64,000 nt of DNA from Ketobacter sp. MCCC 1A13808 (GCF_009746715.1 NZ_VRKW01000009.1:112235-176234), one strand, 5' to 3'. Shown: positions 55,039 through 63,896, counted from the first letter of the stretch. Notes: a model not told the origin generated them from the letters alone. Numbers and translations: made by a program.

Positions 55039-56022
55039 ATGGTTTTATGGCTATTATTTAACTTCGTTTTTCTGGTATTGGCTGCTACCGGTATTCACCA
55101 ATTTCGTAAATATCTGATTTCACGAGACATCAGTTTCAAAGAAAAACACCTTTTCGACGGCACTTTTTATCAGGTTGGCGAAACTGACATTATTGTTCAT
55201 GAAGCCCATGATGCAAACGCAGTAACGGTCATTTGCTTCCCGGGATTCCTGGAGAACCAGCAATATTTTACGCAACTTTACCAAGGCCTGGATATCACCT
55301 TTATCGCGCTTAATAACGCAGACTACCATTCCGGATATTACAGTCATAACCCCATTATTCCTGAATGGGGAAAGCAAAATCCCTACCCGGTCGGGACCAT
55401 CGAACACGATGCCTATCTGCTGTGTGAAGTGATTGAAAATATCGCGGGCAATCAGAAGATTTTGCTGCACGGGCACTCTCGTGGCGGGGCGGTGATTCTG
55501 GAAGCCGGTCACCAAAAACCCGAATTGACCGCCGGGGCTACCGCCCTACTGGAGGCGCCGGTTCTGCCAAAAGCGACTGCATCCCCAATTTTGGAACGCT
55601 TTGCACAAATCGGCGGGCTCTATTTCTTCCCTATTTACATGGAATTTCTGCGGGTTATTCCCGCTAAATATTGGCTATCGGAAATAACCAATTACCCGCT
55701 GACGCCCCGCAAAAGGGAAATCATATCGGCGTCATTTAAACTACCTAAGCATGGCAGCACCGCGATTAAAAATATGGTCAATATCCGCGAGTGGCAACTC
55801 AATACGGATTACGATGTGTACGATCATTTTACGGAAATCCGCGTCGTCATTGCTGAGCGGGACTCCGTATTGAATCGCTCCGCCATGCTGCGCAGTGCAT
55901 CCAAAGGGGAAAAAGTGAAAATCATACATACGGAAGGCACCAACCATTTCATCAGCGTGGAACAGCCCGACACGATTCTCAAAGCAAGTGGTTTGATTCC
56001 ACCGGTCGACACCCGCGCTTGA
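55039..56022 (+). CDS. Alpha/beta hydrolase with N-terminal membrane anchor
   Basis: A 327-residue hydrolase. Residues 1-20 (MVLWLLFNFVFLVLAATGIH) form one TM helix. The catalytic Ser147 is in LLHGHSRGGAVI; the acid is probably the Asp of IAERDSVLNRS and the base the His of EGTNHFISVEQP. Positioning near the oxyanion site is FPGFLENQQYF. Likely a lipase or esterase at the inner membrane; the substrate is unknown. It is single, and divergent from nothing close. Confidence 0.85.
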   Translation: MVLWLLFNFVFLVLAATGIHQFRKYLISRDISFKEKHLFDGTFYQVGETDIIVHEAHDANAVTVICFPGFLENQQYFTQLYQGLDITFIALNNADYHSGYYSHNPIIPEWGKQNPYPVGTIEHDAYLLCEVIENIAGNQKILLHGHSRGGAVILEAGHQKPELTAGATALLEAPVLPKATASPILERFAQIGGLYFFPIYMEFLRVIPAKYWLSEITNYPLTPRKREIISASFKLPKHGSTAIKNMVNIREWQLNTDYDVYDHFTEIRVVIAERDSVLNRSAMLRSASKGEKVKIIHTEGTNHFISVEQPDTILKASGLIPPVDTRA

Positions 56023-56130
56023 ATTTTGCCTGATTGCTATGCGCAAGATTGCTATATTATAAACGCGCTCTATATTGTTGTTGGACCCGACTGCGTTACA
56101 CACTTAAATATCTGACAGGGAAAAAACACT

Positions 56131-56817
56131 ATGATGGATACCCGTATAGCCCTTCCAAGCTGTTCTTTTTTAAGTTGTTCCTTTCTGTTAGTCACCTGTA
56201 TCAGCACGGCTCAGGCCGCCAGTTACGACCACCGCGACCGCGCTGGCTCCACCGACATCGCCCTGCGTCTGAATTATCTTGAAGAAGAATCCTACTCCGG
56301 ACCGGAGGGCACCAAAATCGAAGTTCAGGATGAAATGGGGTTTGGTTTCGGCGCTATGTATAACGTGGACGCGCATTGGGCTTTCGGTGGCAGTTTCGAT
56401 GGCAGCAGCTCGGATTATCGTGCGACCGCCATACCCGACAGCGATCCTTCTTTTGTTTATTTTAATCAACTTGATTCATACAGCATAAATTTCGACGCTA
56501 TTTATTATTTTCTGGATAACCACATCACGCCGTACGTTACTGCGTCCATCGGCTGGACTGAAATAGACTCCAATATTCCAACCGGGCCTGGATACCCGGT
56601 GTGCTGGTGGGATTGGTGGGGCTACTACTGCGACTACCACACGCCTAGCAAAGAAGAAGGCGGATTTAACTATAAAGCCGGAGTAGGACTACGCTGGGAT
56701 ATCAGCCGTAACTTTGCCGTTCGAGGCTCCTACAGCTATAGCGAAGTGGATATTGATGTGGCAGGCAACAACCCCAGTAATTCCATTTGGCGGCTGGAAT
56801 TCGTCGCGCCCATGTAA
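56131..56817 (+). CDS. OmpW-like outer-membrane beta-barrel protein
   Basis: Small outer-membrane protein (228 aa). A signal peptide ends near STAQA (about residue 28). The mature part alternates polar and aromatic residues in strands such as GFGFGAMYNVDAHWAFGGSFDG, ITPYVTASIGWTEID and FNYKAGVGLRWDISRNFAVRGSYSYSEVD, as expected for an eight-stranded barrel. One long loop has a dense Cys/Trp cluster (PVCWWDWWGYYCDYHTP), unusual for this fold and possibly a metal or disulfide site. OmpW members let small hydrophobic compounds into the cell; that function is not proven here. Confidence 0.85.
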   Translation: MMDTRIALPSCSFLSCSFLLVTCISTAQAASYDHRDRAGSTDIALRLNYLEEESYSGPEGTKIEVQDEMGFGFGAMYNVDAHWAFGGSFDGSSSDYRATAIPDSDPSFVYFNQLDSYSINFDAIYYFLDNHITPYVTASIGWTEIDSNIPTGPGYPVCWWDWWGYYCDYHTPSKEEGGFNYKAGVGLRWDISRNFAVRGSYSYSEVDIDVAGNNPSNSIWRLEFVAPM

Positions 56818-56834
56818 AGTGAAAACAGGGAGCG

Positions 56835-57674
56835 CTAACGCGCTCCTGCCAGCACCTTCAAAAAATCATCCGGCTCCGGGCGGATGCGGTAATTTGCTGT
56901 TTGGTCTGCGTAAAGAATTTTTCGATTTGCATCGGTGATAATCACCGTCGGCAAAACCGTATCGCTATCGTAGCCCAACCACTCTAAACCCGCTGGCAAC
57001 CCCGATAGGGCTTCGATGTTGAGTTGCTTCGCTACCCGTAAATTGTTATCTATCAGAAAATGCATCGGCACGTCGAAGCGTTTCGCCAACGCGGCTGTAT
57101 TTTTGTGGGACTGCGGACTGATCATCATTAATTGAACGCCCTTTTCCGCCAAGGTTTGATAGCTTGCAGCGATTTCCTTTATTTGAGCCATACACAAAGG
57201 GCACCAGTTACCGCGATAAAACATCAACAACAACGGGCCCGACAAATCCGCGATGGATACGCTGCTACCGTCCGCTGCCTCAAATTCCAGAACCGGTAAC
57301 GTAGCGCCCACTTCCAGATGAGAGACCTTACGTTCGGCAAAGCGTGAATACCACAGAATATATGTCAGACCACCACCCAGGCCAACGCACACCGCCCAAA
57401 ACCATTGCTCAATGTCTGCGGTACGCTCCATACCGACGCCCCCCGCCATTGCCACCATTGAAATGACCGGTGCGATCCACATCACCGCGGATTTTTTACC
57501 GGTACGTGCCACATTGCCCAAAAACACCCACACAAAAAACAAAACAGCCGGTAACAAAGCCAACACCACCCAGCTCCAGCCCGGTTCACTTATGCTCATC
57601 CAGATAGCGCGCGCCGAACCCAATGTAATCAAGGTGAGATAAGCTGATATAAAAAGTGATTTTAAGCGATTCAT
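56835..57674 (-). CDS. Membrane-anchored peroxiredoxin/AhpC-TSA family protein
   Basis: A 279-residue protein with several N-terminal hydrophobic segments (about 5-25, 34-53, 65-83 and 90-108) followed by a thioredoxin-fold domain (about 120-279). The active site reads FYRGNWCPLCMAQIKE, with a CPLC pair that fits an AhpC/TSA-type peroxidase or disulfide exchange protein. The downstream ISPQSHKNTAALAKRFDVP is the usual helix region. Whether the domain faces cytoplasm or periplasm depends on an even or odd helix number and is not settled. Confidence 0.88.
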   Translation of the reverse strand: MNRLKSLFISAYLTLITLGSARAIWMSISEPGWSWVVLALLPAVLFFVWVFLGNVARTGKKSAVMWIAPVISMVAMAGGVGMERTADIEQWFWAVCVGLGGGLTYILWYSRFAERKVSHLEVGATLPVLEFEAADGSSVSIADLSGPLLLMFYRGNWCPLCMAQIKEIAASYQTLAEKGVQLMMISPQSHKNTAALAKRFDVPMHFLIDNNLRVAKQLNIEALSGLPAGLEWLGYDSDTVLPTVIITDANRKILYADQTANYRIRPEPDDFLKVLAGAR

Positions 57675-57766
57675 ACGACGGGTCTCCCGGACCGGATTCA
57701 GACTCTTACCGGCTTTGATGATCCGCAGGCCAGATTATTACAGCAATAGAATAAAAACCGCTTGGA

Positions 57767-58531
57767 TCACTGATCATACCCCGGATTGTTCCGATCCAGC
57801 TTGCGTAGCAAGGCTGGCCAGGCCAGATTTCCTCCCGCCTGCTTCGTAACCGCCGCGGCTTGCGCTTGAGCAGTGGCAATTATGCGCTCATCAATAGGAA
57901 TCAACGGACCACCCCCAGCCTGAGCCCGCACCTGAATCATGCAGGTGGCCTCGAACAAATACATAAATAAAAAGGCATCCGGGATGCTGTCGGCTACGGT
58001 CAGCAAACCGTGATTACGCAACATCAGGAAATTATTATCCGCCAGATCGGCAACCAGGCGCGGCTTTTCTTCGTCCCGCAAAGCGACGCCTTCGTAATCA
58101 TGGTAACCCAAAGAAGACAACACAAAGATGGATTGCTGAGACAACGGCAGCACCCCTTTTTGCTGCGCAGACACCGCAACACCGTTCACGCTGTGCACGT
58201 GCAATACGCACTGGGCATCCTCACGCCCTGCATGAATGGCGCTATGAATGGTGAATCCCGCCGGGTTTATATCGTATTCATTTTGTTCAACTTTTTTGCC
58301 CTCCAAGTCCACTTTTACCAGACTTGAAGCTGTAATTTCTTCGAACAACATCCCGTAAGGATTTATAAGGAAGTGATGTTCCGGGCCGGGCACCCGGGCG
58401 GAAATATGAGTAAAAATCAGGTCATCCCAACCATATTGGGACACAAGGCGATAACAAGCGGCCAAATTCACCCTCTGTTCCCACTCGAGAGCACTAAAAT
58501 CGTCTTTTTTCAAATTTTTTCTGAAATTCAT
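57767..58531 (-). CDS. Class II aldolase/adducin family protein
   Basis: A 254-residue member of the class II aldolase/adducin fold. Zinc ligands are visible in CVLHVHSVNGVAVS (the two His of HVH) and LRNHGLLTVADS (third His); the start WEQRVNLAACYRLVSQYGWDDLIFTHISARVPG is typical. Members cleave or isomerise sugar phosphates or act on other aldols; this branch often sits in general dehydrogenase/decarboxylase pathways and its substrate is unknown. It is divergent from the AraC regulator at 58750, which probably controls it. Confidence 0.92.
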   Translation of the reverse strand: MNFRKNLKKDDFSALEWEQRVNLAACYRLVSQYGWDDLIFTHISARVPGPEHHFLINPYGMLFEEITASSLVKVDLEGKKVEQNEYDINPAGFTIHSAIHAGREDAQCVLHVHSVNGVAVSAQQKGVLPLSQQSIFVLSSLGYHDYEGVALRDEEKPRLVADLADNNFLMLRNHGLLTVADSIPDAFLFMYLFEATCMIQVRAQAGGGPLIPIDERIIATAQAQAAAVTKQAGGNLAWPALLRKLDRNNPGYDQ

Positions 58532-58636
58532 GGCTTTCTAACCTCTTGATGGGATTGAGATAATTTTTTATTTTGCAACTTTGATGAGTCATTCTCAAAA
58601 AATGTCTCGTAAATCCTAAAATTAGCTCTTATCATA

Positions 58637-58665
58637 GGCCAATACATTAGATCCAGTGGCCAATA
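58637..58665. promoter_or_regulatory. Direct repeat, likely AraC-type operator
   Basis: GGCCAATA occurs at 58637-58644 and 58658-58665 in the same orientation, start to start 21 bp, two helical turns. AraC-family dimers typically bind half-sites arranged this way. It sits in the 218-bp gap between the aldolase gene and the divergent AraC regulator gene. Confidence 0.55.
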
Positions 58666-58749
58666 AACCACATTAATCTAGATGTATTTCGCAGCAACTA
58701 AGACTGCACTCTCCTAACTAGCCTAAAACAACAAACTAGGGGGTTCGAC

Positions 58750-59838
58750 ATGACCGCATTTGAAGATCAAGCAATTTACCCAAGTGCCGAATTGTTTTTA
58801 ATTAAACAATTCATGAAAAGGGAAGGTTTCCATCCAAAGCAATGGCTGCTGGGAACCGGGCTCAGAGAAGAGCACATTATGGACCCTGAGACACTTGTAT
58901 CCTTACGACAATTTGACATCATCTACCATAATATCTTCCGTATCACTAACCGGCCTGACGTTGCATTGGCTTTAGGCAGCAGCCTGAACCTTTCCCGCTG
59001 GGGCGTGCTTTCCATCGCCATGATCTGCAGCCAGACCCTTGGCTCAGCTCTGGAAACCGGAAACCGTTTTCGCAGTATAGTCCGCAGCCGCTTCAGTCTG
59101 GTACCAACGTTCAAAAAAGATCACACAGAGATCGTGATTGAGCGGGAAGATGGCATGAGTTTTCCGTTAACCTCATCGTTTTCCCATGAACTGCTGATTT
59201 GCGCCATGCAAACTATGGTTCGCTCGCTGGTTAAAGATCGCAACGTCTTTGCCGAAGTGCATCTGAATTATGCACCACCACCGCACTACGAAGATTACCA
59301 GCGTTACTTCGATTGCCCTTATTCGTTCAATCGCGAAAAGAGCATGATCATCATCCCGAACCACTTGATGACCCGCCCGCTGCCAACCGGCAACCCGATC
59401 ACGGAACAACAGGCAATTTCGGTTTGTAAAATGGAAGCCGAGCGAGTCGCTCAGGTGCAGAAAGGGGATTTGACCTGGATGTTACGTTCCGAAATCAGCA
59501 AGAAAGAAGGGGCTTTGCCAAGCCTGGATGAGATTGCTGACCGTCTGCACGTTACACCACGCACCTTACGCAGAAAGTTACAGGAAGCCGGCACCAGCTA
59601 TCGCCGTATCTGCCACGAGCATCAACTGCAGCTGGCATTACACTATTTGGCTGACCCTAAACTGAAGTCCACTGCGGTTGCGCATAAGTGTGGGTTTAAA
59701 GACGCCGCCAGCTTTCGCGAAGCGTTCAAACGCTGGACGGATATGACCCCACAAGAGCACCGAAAACGCAGCCGTCGGGCAAGTTTTACGGCACCTGTGC
59801 GGGAAGCGTTAACCTTAAAAAGTGCCGTTGCTGCTTAG
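58750..59838 (+). CDS. AraC family transcriptional regulator
   Basis: A 362-residue regulator. The N-terminal half (about 20-220) is the Arabinose_bd-type effector domain found in OruR/ArgR-like and PA-type pseudomonad regulators. The C-terminal DNA-binding domain has two helix-turn-helix units: LDEIADRLHVTPRTLRRKLQ and STAVAHKCGFKDAASFREAF, ending KRWTDMTPQEHRKRSRR. The closest likely target is the divergent aldolase gene, through the 21-bp-spaced repeat between them. The ligand is unknown. Confidence 0.94.
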   Translation: MTAFEDQAIYPSAELFLIKQFMKREGFHPKQWLLGTGLREEHIMDPETLVSLRQFDIIYHNIFRITNRPDVALALGSSLNLSRWGVLSIAMICSQTLGSALETGNRFRSIVRSRFSLVPTFKKDHTEIVIEREDGMSFPLTSSFSHELLICAMQTMVRSLVKDRNVFAEVHLNYAPPPHYEDYQRYFDCPYSFNREKSMIIIPNHLMTRPLPTGNPITEQQAISVCKMEAERVAQVQKGDLTWMLRSEISKKEGALPSLDEIADRLHVTPRTLRRKLQEAGTSYRRICHEHQLQLALHYLADPKLKSTAVAHKCGFKDAASFREAFKRWTDMTPQEHRKRSRRASFTAPVREALTLKSAVAA

Positions 59839-59924
59839 TGAACCTTTAGCACCTATAAATAGCTAACCGTCACACCCTGCTTTTCCGAAAGGATTTCAGG
59901 GTATGACGGGCCGGCTCAGATCGG

Positions 59925-60203
59925 CTACTTACGATCACTGTGTCCAAGATCCCGTGCCGGATCAATCTCATCACGTACCAACTGCTTTACTTCTTTGGCT
60001 TCAGGAAAGCGCCCTTCCTCTTTGCGGGAAAATAGGGTTTTACCATCACAGCGTATTTCAAACACTCCGCCGGTGCCGGGAATCAGCGCCACCTCCCCCA
60101 GATCTTCGACAAAGGTCGTCAGCAATTCTTGTGCAATCCAGGCAGAACGCAAAAGCCAACCGCATTGGGTGCAGTATTGAATTTCAATTCGTGGCTGATT
60201 CAT
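59925..60203 (-). CDS. SelT/SelW/SelH (Rdx) family protein with CxxC motif
   Basis: A 92-residue thioredoxin-fold protein. The start MNQPRIEIQYCTQCGWLLRS holds the redox motif CTQC, Cys replacing the selenocysteine of animal SelW. Then IPGTGGVFEIRCDGKTLFSRK and FPEAKEVKQLVRD complete the Rdx signature. ATG 60203 is used; a longer frame to 60251 adds 16 residues outside the family. Likely a thiol oxidoreductase; partners unknown. It is the last gene with base composition like the rest of the window. Confidence 0.92.
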   Translation of the reverse strand: MNQPRIEIQYCTQCGWLLRSAWIAQELLTTFVEDLGEVALIPGTGGVFEIRCDGKTLFSRKEEGRFPEAKEVKQLVRDEIDPARDLGHSDRK

Positions 60204-60392
60204 GGTGAGAGGCCCTGTAAATAGAGGAACGGTTTTTTGGAACGTTAGCATAGTTGTGCTTGAATAGTCAGGCTGGCATATTGGCTATACATCTGGGAAA
60301 TGCAGCACTCATGATTTGATCAGTTGTGTAATGTTGGGGCTTCTGTGTGGGTAGGAACTGGATATACTGTTTACTTAGTATGTTGAATTGTT

Positions 60393-61125
60393 ATGCGGCC
60401 CAGGAGATTGCGCTACATAAATCAAGATGAGCTCAAAGCTGTTTTTGATCAACAAGCCTCTGGCTATGAAAAGCAGCAAATGAAATTAGCGCCTATTCAT
60501 GATGGCCTTTACTTTCAACTAGAGTGGATTTTTTCGGAGTTGCCACAGACTGCCCAAATACTTTGTGTTGGTTTAGGTACTGGTTCGGAGCTTTCCTATT
60601 TAGCGAGCAGATTTCCAAAATGGCGATTTACTGCTGTTGAGCCATCAACTGCAATGCTTGATGTATGCCGCCAAAGAGCAGAGAAAGAAGGCTATATTTC
60701 TCGCTGTAGGTTTCATGAGGGTTATTTGGAGTCTCTGCCAGATGTTGAGCTTCATGATGCCGCGACGTGTTTTATGGTTTCACAGTTTATCCTTGAAAAT
60801 GAAGCGCGTTCAAACTTCTTCCGTGCTATATCAGAAAGGCTGAAAAATAATGCGATCTTGGTTAGTGCGGACCTATCCTCATCGCTTGGTACACCTGAAT
60901 ATAAAGCATTACTCAAGGTATGGGTGAGTATGCTCCATGCTGCAAACGCGCCCGCTGAAGCCATAAAAAAACACATGCTGCGTGGGCAAAAGACGTCGCA
61001 ATTTTGCCCCCCAATGACGTTAGATCAATTATTGAACATGGCGGTTTTAATTCTCCAGTTCAGTTTTATCAGGCGGGTTTTGTTCACGCATGGTTCTCAA
61101 AGAGGTCGCCTGGTAATGCCGGATA
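60393..61125 (+). pseudogene. SAM-dependent class I methyltransferase, frameshifted near the C-terminus
   Basis: The first 190 codons give a class I methyltransferase: YINQDELKAVFDQQASGYEKQ, then SAM motif I LCVGLGTGSELSYL and VEPSTAML. After the A7 run at 60965-60971 the original frame drifts into unlikely sequence (to 61190). The +1-shifted frame reads THAAWAKDVAILPPNDVRSI and ends IEHGGFNSPVQFYQAGFVHA, WFSKRSPGNAG and stop at 61125, a normal methyltransferase C-terminus. One extra A in the run would restore a single product of about 244 residues. Could be a slippage site, a mutation or a sequencing error. Confidence 0.82.
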
Positions 61126-61205
61126 ACAAGAAATTGCACCGTGGACCGAACGCGGGGGCAGTGATTTTGACTTTATATGGCGCCCTCTAATGCCGGAAAA
61201 TACTT

Positions 61206-61730
61206 ATGGAAACCGAACGACTTTTTTTGAGAAACTGGATCGATGACGACTTAGATAAGTTTGCGAATCTAAACGCTGACCCAGAGGTTATGGAATTTTT
61301 CCCAAATATTCTAACCAGACAAGAAAGCGACCGTCTTGCGCAGAAAATAAGGCAAAATATTGAACTCAATGGGTGGGGTCCATGGGCTGTCGAGCTAAAA
61401 TCGACTGGAGAGTTCATCGGCGTCGTCGGCTTGCAAAAAAGTGACAAATCGTTACCGTTTTCACCGTGCGTTGAAGTGGCATGGCGACTGGCTAAGCCGT
61501 ATTGGGGTAAAGGCTATGCATCTGAAGCTGCGAAAGCATGCTTAGTCTATGCAAAAACGGTTTTAAAAATTCGAGAGGTTGTTTCGTTTACTGCTGTAAA
61601 GAACGTACGTTCTCAGGCGGTGATGGCTAAAATCGGGATGCATACAGAAGGATATGAGTTTGATCATCCTGATGTGCCATACAGTAGCCAATTATGCCGC
61701 CACATTTTATATAAAATTCATTTAAATTAA
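61206..61730 (+). CDS. GNAT family N-acetyltransferase (RimJ/RimL-like)
   Basis: A 174-residue acetyltransferase. The start METERLFLRNWIDDDLDKFANLNADPEVMEFFP is typical of the RimJ/RimL branch. The acetyl-CoA loop and helix follow in EVAWRLAKPYWGKGYASEAAKACL (Q/RxxGxG/A-type turn), then SFTAVKNVRSQAVMAKIGM. Members modify ribosomal proteins, antibiotics or small amines; the target here is unknown. It is the second gene of the AT-rich plus-strand accessory block. Confidence 0.92.
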   Translation: METERLFLRNWIDDDLDKFANLNADPEVMEFFPNILTRQESDRLAQKIRQNIELNGWGPWAVELKSTGEFIGVVGLQKSDKSLPFSPCVEVAWRLAKPYWGKGYASEAAKACLVYAKTVLKIREVVSFTAVKNVRSQAVMAKIGMHTEGYEFDHPDVPYSSQLCRHILYKIHLN

Positions 61731-61834
61731 GTGCATGATTCTACCGTACATAACCGGTGCATCCTGGACCCAATTCATTGCTGCAGGCATTATATTCCCA
61801 AAATAATAAAATCCAATGCTGCAATTATTTCTGA

Positions 61835-62491
61835 GCGATAAGACGGAAGGTCATATACTTCTTTACCAAGTGCAGATCTATCAACACCGGCAATTTGTTG
61901 ATGCTTAGTAAAGCTTTAACACCTACTGGTTCTTGGCGTAATTATGGTGTCAAAAAAGTAAATTCATAACCAACCAGTCCGGCAGGGCATTTGCCTTTCA
62001 CAATCGTTAAAGGTTGTACGGATGATGGGAGAAACCAAAATATAGGCCCCCGGCTTTCTCAAGCAGTGAGCGGCGCGTCGCAAATCGCGTTAGGCGGTGG
62101 CATTTGTTATGGTACCGCAGGGACGCTTTGTGCTTTTGTCGGTATACCTCTTATTGCAAAAGGTGCAGACAATCTTCAGTCAGCGGCACGAAATAAACCG
62201 AGCGTTTCTCATTTGGCCATCAGTGGATTCACAAAAAATGAAAATACAGCATCTTGGGCGAACTTGGGATTAGATGCAGCAGCATCTATATATGGATTCG
62301 CGCGATTAGTTCCCAGGCTCTCAACAATTGGCGGTGGCACTACCAACACAACCAGATTAAGCAAGCCCTGGTGGGGGAAGAACCATCCTTCATATACAGA
62401 GAGAGCGATTAAGCAGACTGGTAGAGCTGCATTAACCACTGAAATAGTGACAAATGGTGTTTCAGCTTATAATACAGCTACGAGCGATTGA
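61835..62491 (+). pseudogene. DUF4225 domain protein, start missing, possible toxin C-terminus
   Basis: From 61970 to 62491 one open frame encodes about 173 residues including the DUF4225 core: SQIALGGGICYGTAGTLCAF, then VGIPLIAKGADNL, a hydrophobic Gly-rich region, and the C-terminal TGRAALTTEIVTNGVSAYN. DUF4225 is found in proteins linked to polymorphic and type VI toxins. The frame has no good start: the only nearby codon is TTG 61991 without a ribosome site. The same frame is open for 44 codons upstream (61835-61966, with ATG 61901) but broken by TAA at 61967. It looks like the tail of a larger decayed gene. Confidence 0.6.
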
Positions 62492-62497
62492 GTTATT

Positions 62498-62797
62498 ATG
62501 CTTTCTGTTTATGAATTTATCTGTGTTGTTGCTGTAATATGTTACTTGTTAGTAGCAAGGTACTTGATGTTTATGTTGGCAAGTAAGAAACGATTATTTC
62601 CAGAACCTTGGTTAACTATGTTTTTTGCTGCAATTTCAACGATTGTGTTCCTACCCATACATATAATAACCAAAGAAGTCCTTGTAATAGCCAGTACATC
62701 ATTTGAATTTTTTGTATATGGTTTTTGTATAATAAGCATGGGTATTATAAGTATGCAGGCAGCAGCTAAGGCTGAGAGGAAACTTAATGGTTTGTAA
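62498..62797 (+). CDS. Small membrane protein, candidate immunity protein
   Basis: A 99-residue protein with three hydrophobic segments (about 5-28, 38-60 and 66-90) and a short basic tail (AAAKAERKLNGL). No family recognised. It starts 7 bp after the DUF4225 frame on the same strand, in the position usually held by an immunity gene next to a toxin domain, and its membrane character fits a hydrophobic toxin target. Ribosome site is weak. Both the reading frame and the immunity idea are plausible but unproven. Confidence 0.55.
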   Translation: MLSVYEFICVVAVICYLLVARYLMFMLASKKRLFPEPWLTMFFAAISTIVFLPIHIITKEVLVIASTSFEFFVYGFCIISMGIISMQAAAKAERKLNGL

Positions 62798-62897
62798 CTT
62801 CTGTTGGGCTTCAATAATCGGGTAAAAGCTGGTGTTTCTCCGACTATACCGGTTCTGATGTGAGCGCAATTTAAGCTGGGTTTACAGGCCAAAGATA

Positions 62898-63350
62898 GTG
62901 AAGCGGTTAAAGCTGCAAAAACTATGGAACCTAGTATCTGAGAATGAGCAAAGATTTTTTGAATCTACAGCACCGACAGAGCAGCAGTTTGTGAATGCCA
63001 CATGGAGAATTGAAACGTTGCACCTATTGTTGTGGTCACTTAACACGGTAGAAACTGACGCCAGTTTAAGTGAAATGTGTAGTGTAGAAGATGTTCAAGC
63101 TGTTTTTGATTTCTTTTTAAGCGATTCGGGAAATTTCATTAAATCTTCAGAGCTGCGATTAGTAGACGAAATAGATAGTTACAATGAGCAAATATACCAG
63201 GCGCATTGGAAGGTGAGAGATGCGCAGATAAATGGCAAAGCGATTCCTGACAAACTAATGCCAAGTGTCATCAAAGAAAGGCATTATGCAATTAATTGGT
63301 TAACAGGGTACTGCGGGCAAGAATGGGATGACGTCACGACAGATACTTAA
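62898..63350 (+). CDS. DUF4272 domain protein, probably shortened at the N-terminus
   Basis: A 150-residue frame from GTG 62898 covering most of a DUF4272 domain: ESTAPTEQQFVNATWRIETL, LLWSLNTVETD, then the end SVIKERHYALNW-like segment (IKERHYAINWLTGYCGQ) and the diagnostic WDDVTTDT C-terminus. Typical members are about 200 aa or more, so the N-terminal part is missing or starts elsewhere; the upstream sequence is stopped in frame 30-40 bp earlier. DUF4272 genes are often found near toxin loci, perhaps as immunity or accessory genes; function unknown. Confidence 0.7.
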   Translation: MKRLKLQKLWNLVSENEQRFFESTAPTEQQFVNATWRIETLHLLLWSLNTVETDASLSEMCSVEDVQAVFDFFLSDSGNFIKSSELRLVDEIDSYNEQIYQAHWKVRDAQINGKAIPDKLMPSVIKERHYAINWLTGYCGQEWDDVTTDT

Positions 63351-63566
63351 CAAAAAGATGCATTGGATATTTTTTGCGTGATTGGTGTCTCTATATCAAG
63401 CATAAGTATTTGAGGAGAATTAAGTGATAAGCGGCTCCATGCAGGTGCCCAAACCTACGTTCTTTTTGTAGGTGTCGCTACGGTCACATTACCACAATAA
63501 GCTCTCAAGTTCGGGCGCTGGTGAGCCGGGCTTTATGAACGCCGTAGATCGAAGTAAGGAAACTAA

Positions 63567-63896
63567 ATGATCGAAGAAATGGAATCAGATATTGCAGGCA
63601 GATGTGCTTGTGGAGAAATAGAATATCATGTGATTTCGAAGCCATTGGCTATGTTTAACTGTCATTGCGGCGACTGTCAAAAGGCGAGTGGCGGTACTTT
63701 TGTGTCTGTGGCTTTATTTAATGAGAAGGATTTGATTATCCATTCTGGATATCCCAGGTATTTCAGGAGCTATGGTGAGACTGGAAGATGGACTGATCGT
63801 GGCTTCTGCCAAAATTGTGGAACGCCATTATTTGCAAAAGGTGAAATTGCACCTGGACTAATCTCGATAAAGCCTGGAATGTTAATTTGCATCTAA
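63567..63896 (+). pseudogene. GFA/CENP-V family protein, 3' end truncated by insertion
   Basis: The first 105 residues are a good GFA (glutathione-dependent formaldehyde-activating-like) zinc protein: CACG (Cys13, Cys15), NCHCGDCQKASGG (Cys32, 34, 37) and GFCQNCGTPLF (Cys81, Cys84). After ISIKPGML the sequence changes to ICI and stops, while GFA proteins normally run about 25-30 residues further (DDP-type tail). The break lies near 63884-63888, where a different sequence with TTGACCCG repeats begins. AAGGA before ATG 63567 supports the start. Confidence 0.75.

Noticed and set aside
61790..61920. Minus-strand open frame reading HQQIAGVDRSALGKEVYDLP
   Set aside because: It looks protein-like, but it is only about 40 codons, without start or ribosome site, and it competes with a plus-strand frame that leads into DUF4225. 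I cannot decide between them, so it is not listed as a gene.
63450..63570. Short plus-strand frame ending SSGAGEPGFMNAVDRSKETK whose stop overlaps the GFA start
   Set aside because: About 33 codons from a GTG without a clear ribosome site and no recognised homology; possibly a remnant of another gene.
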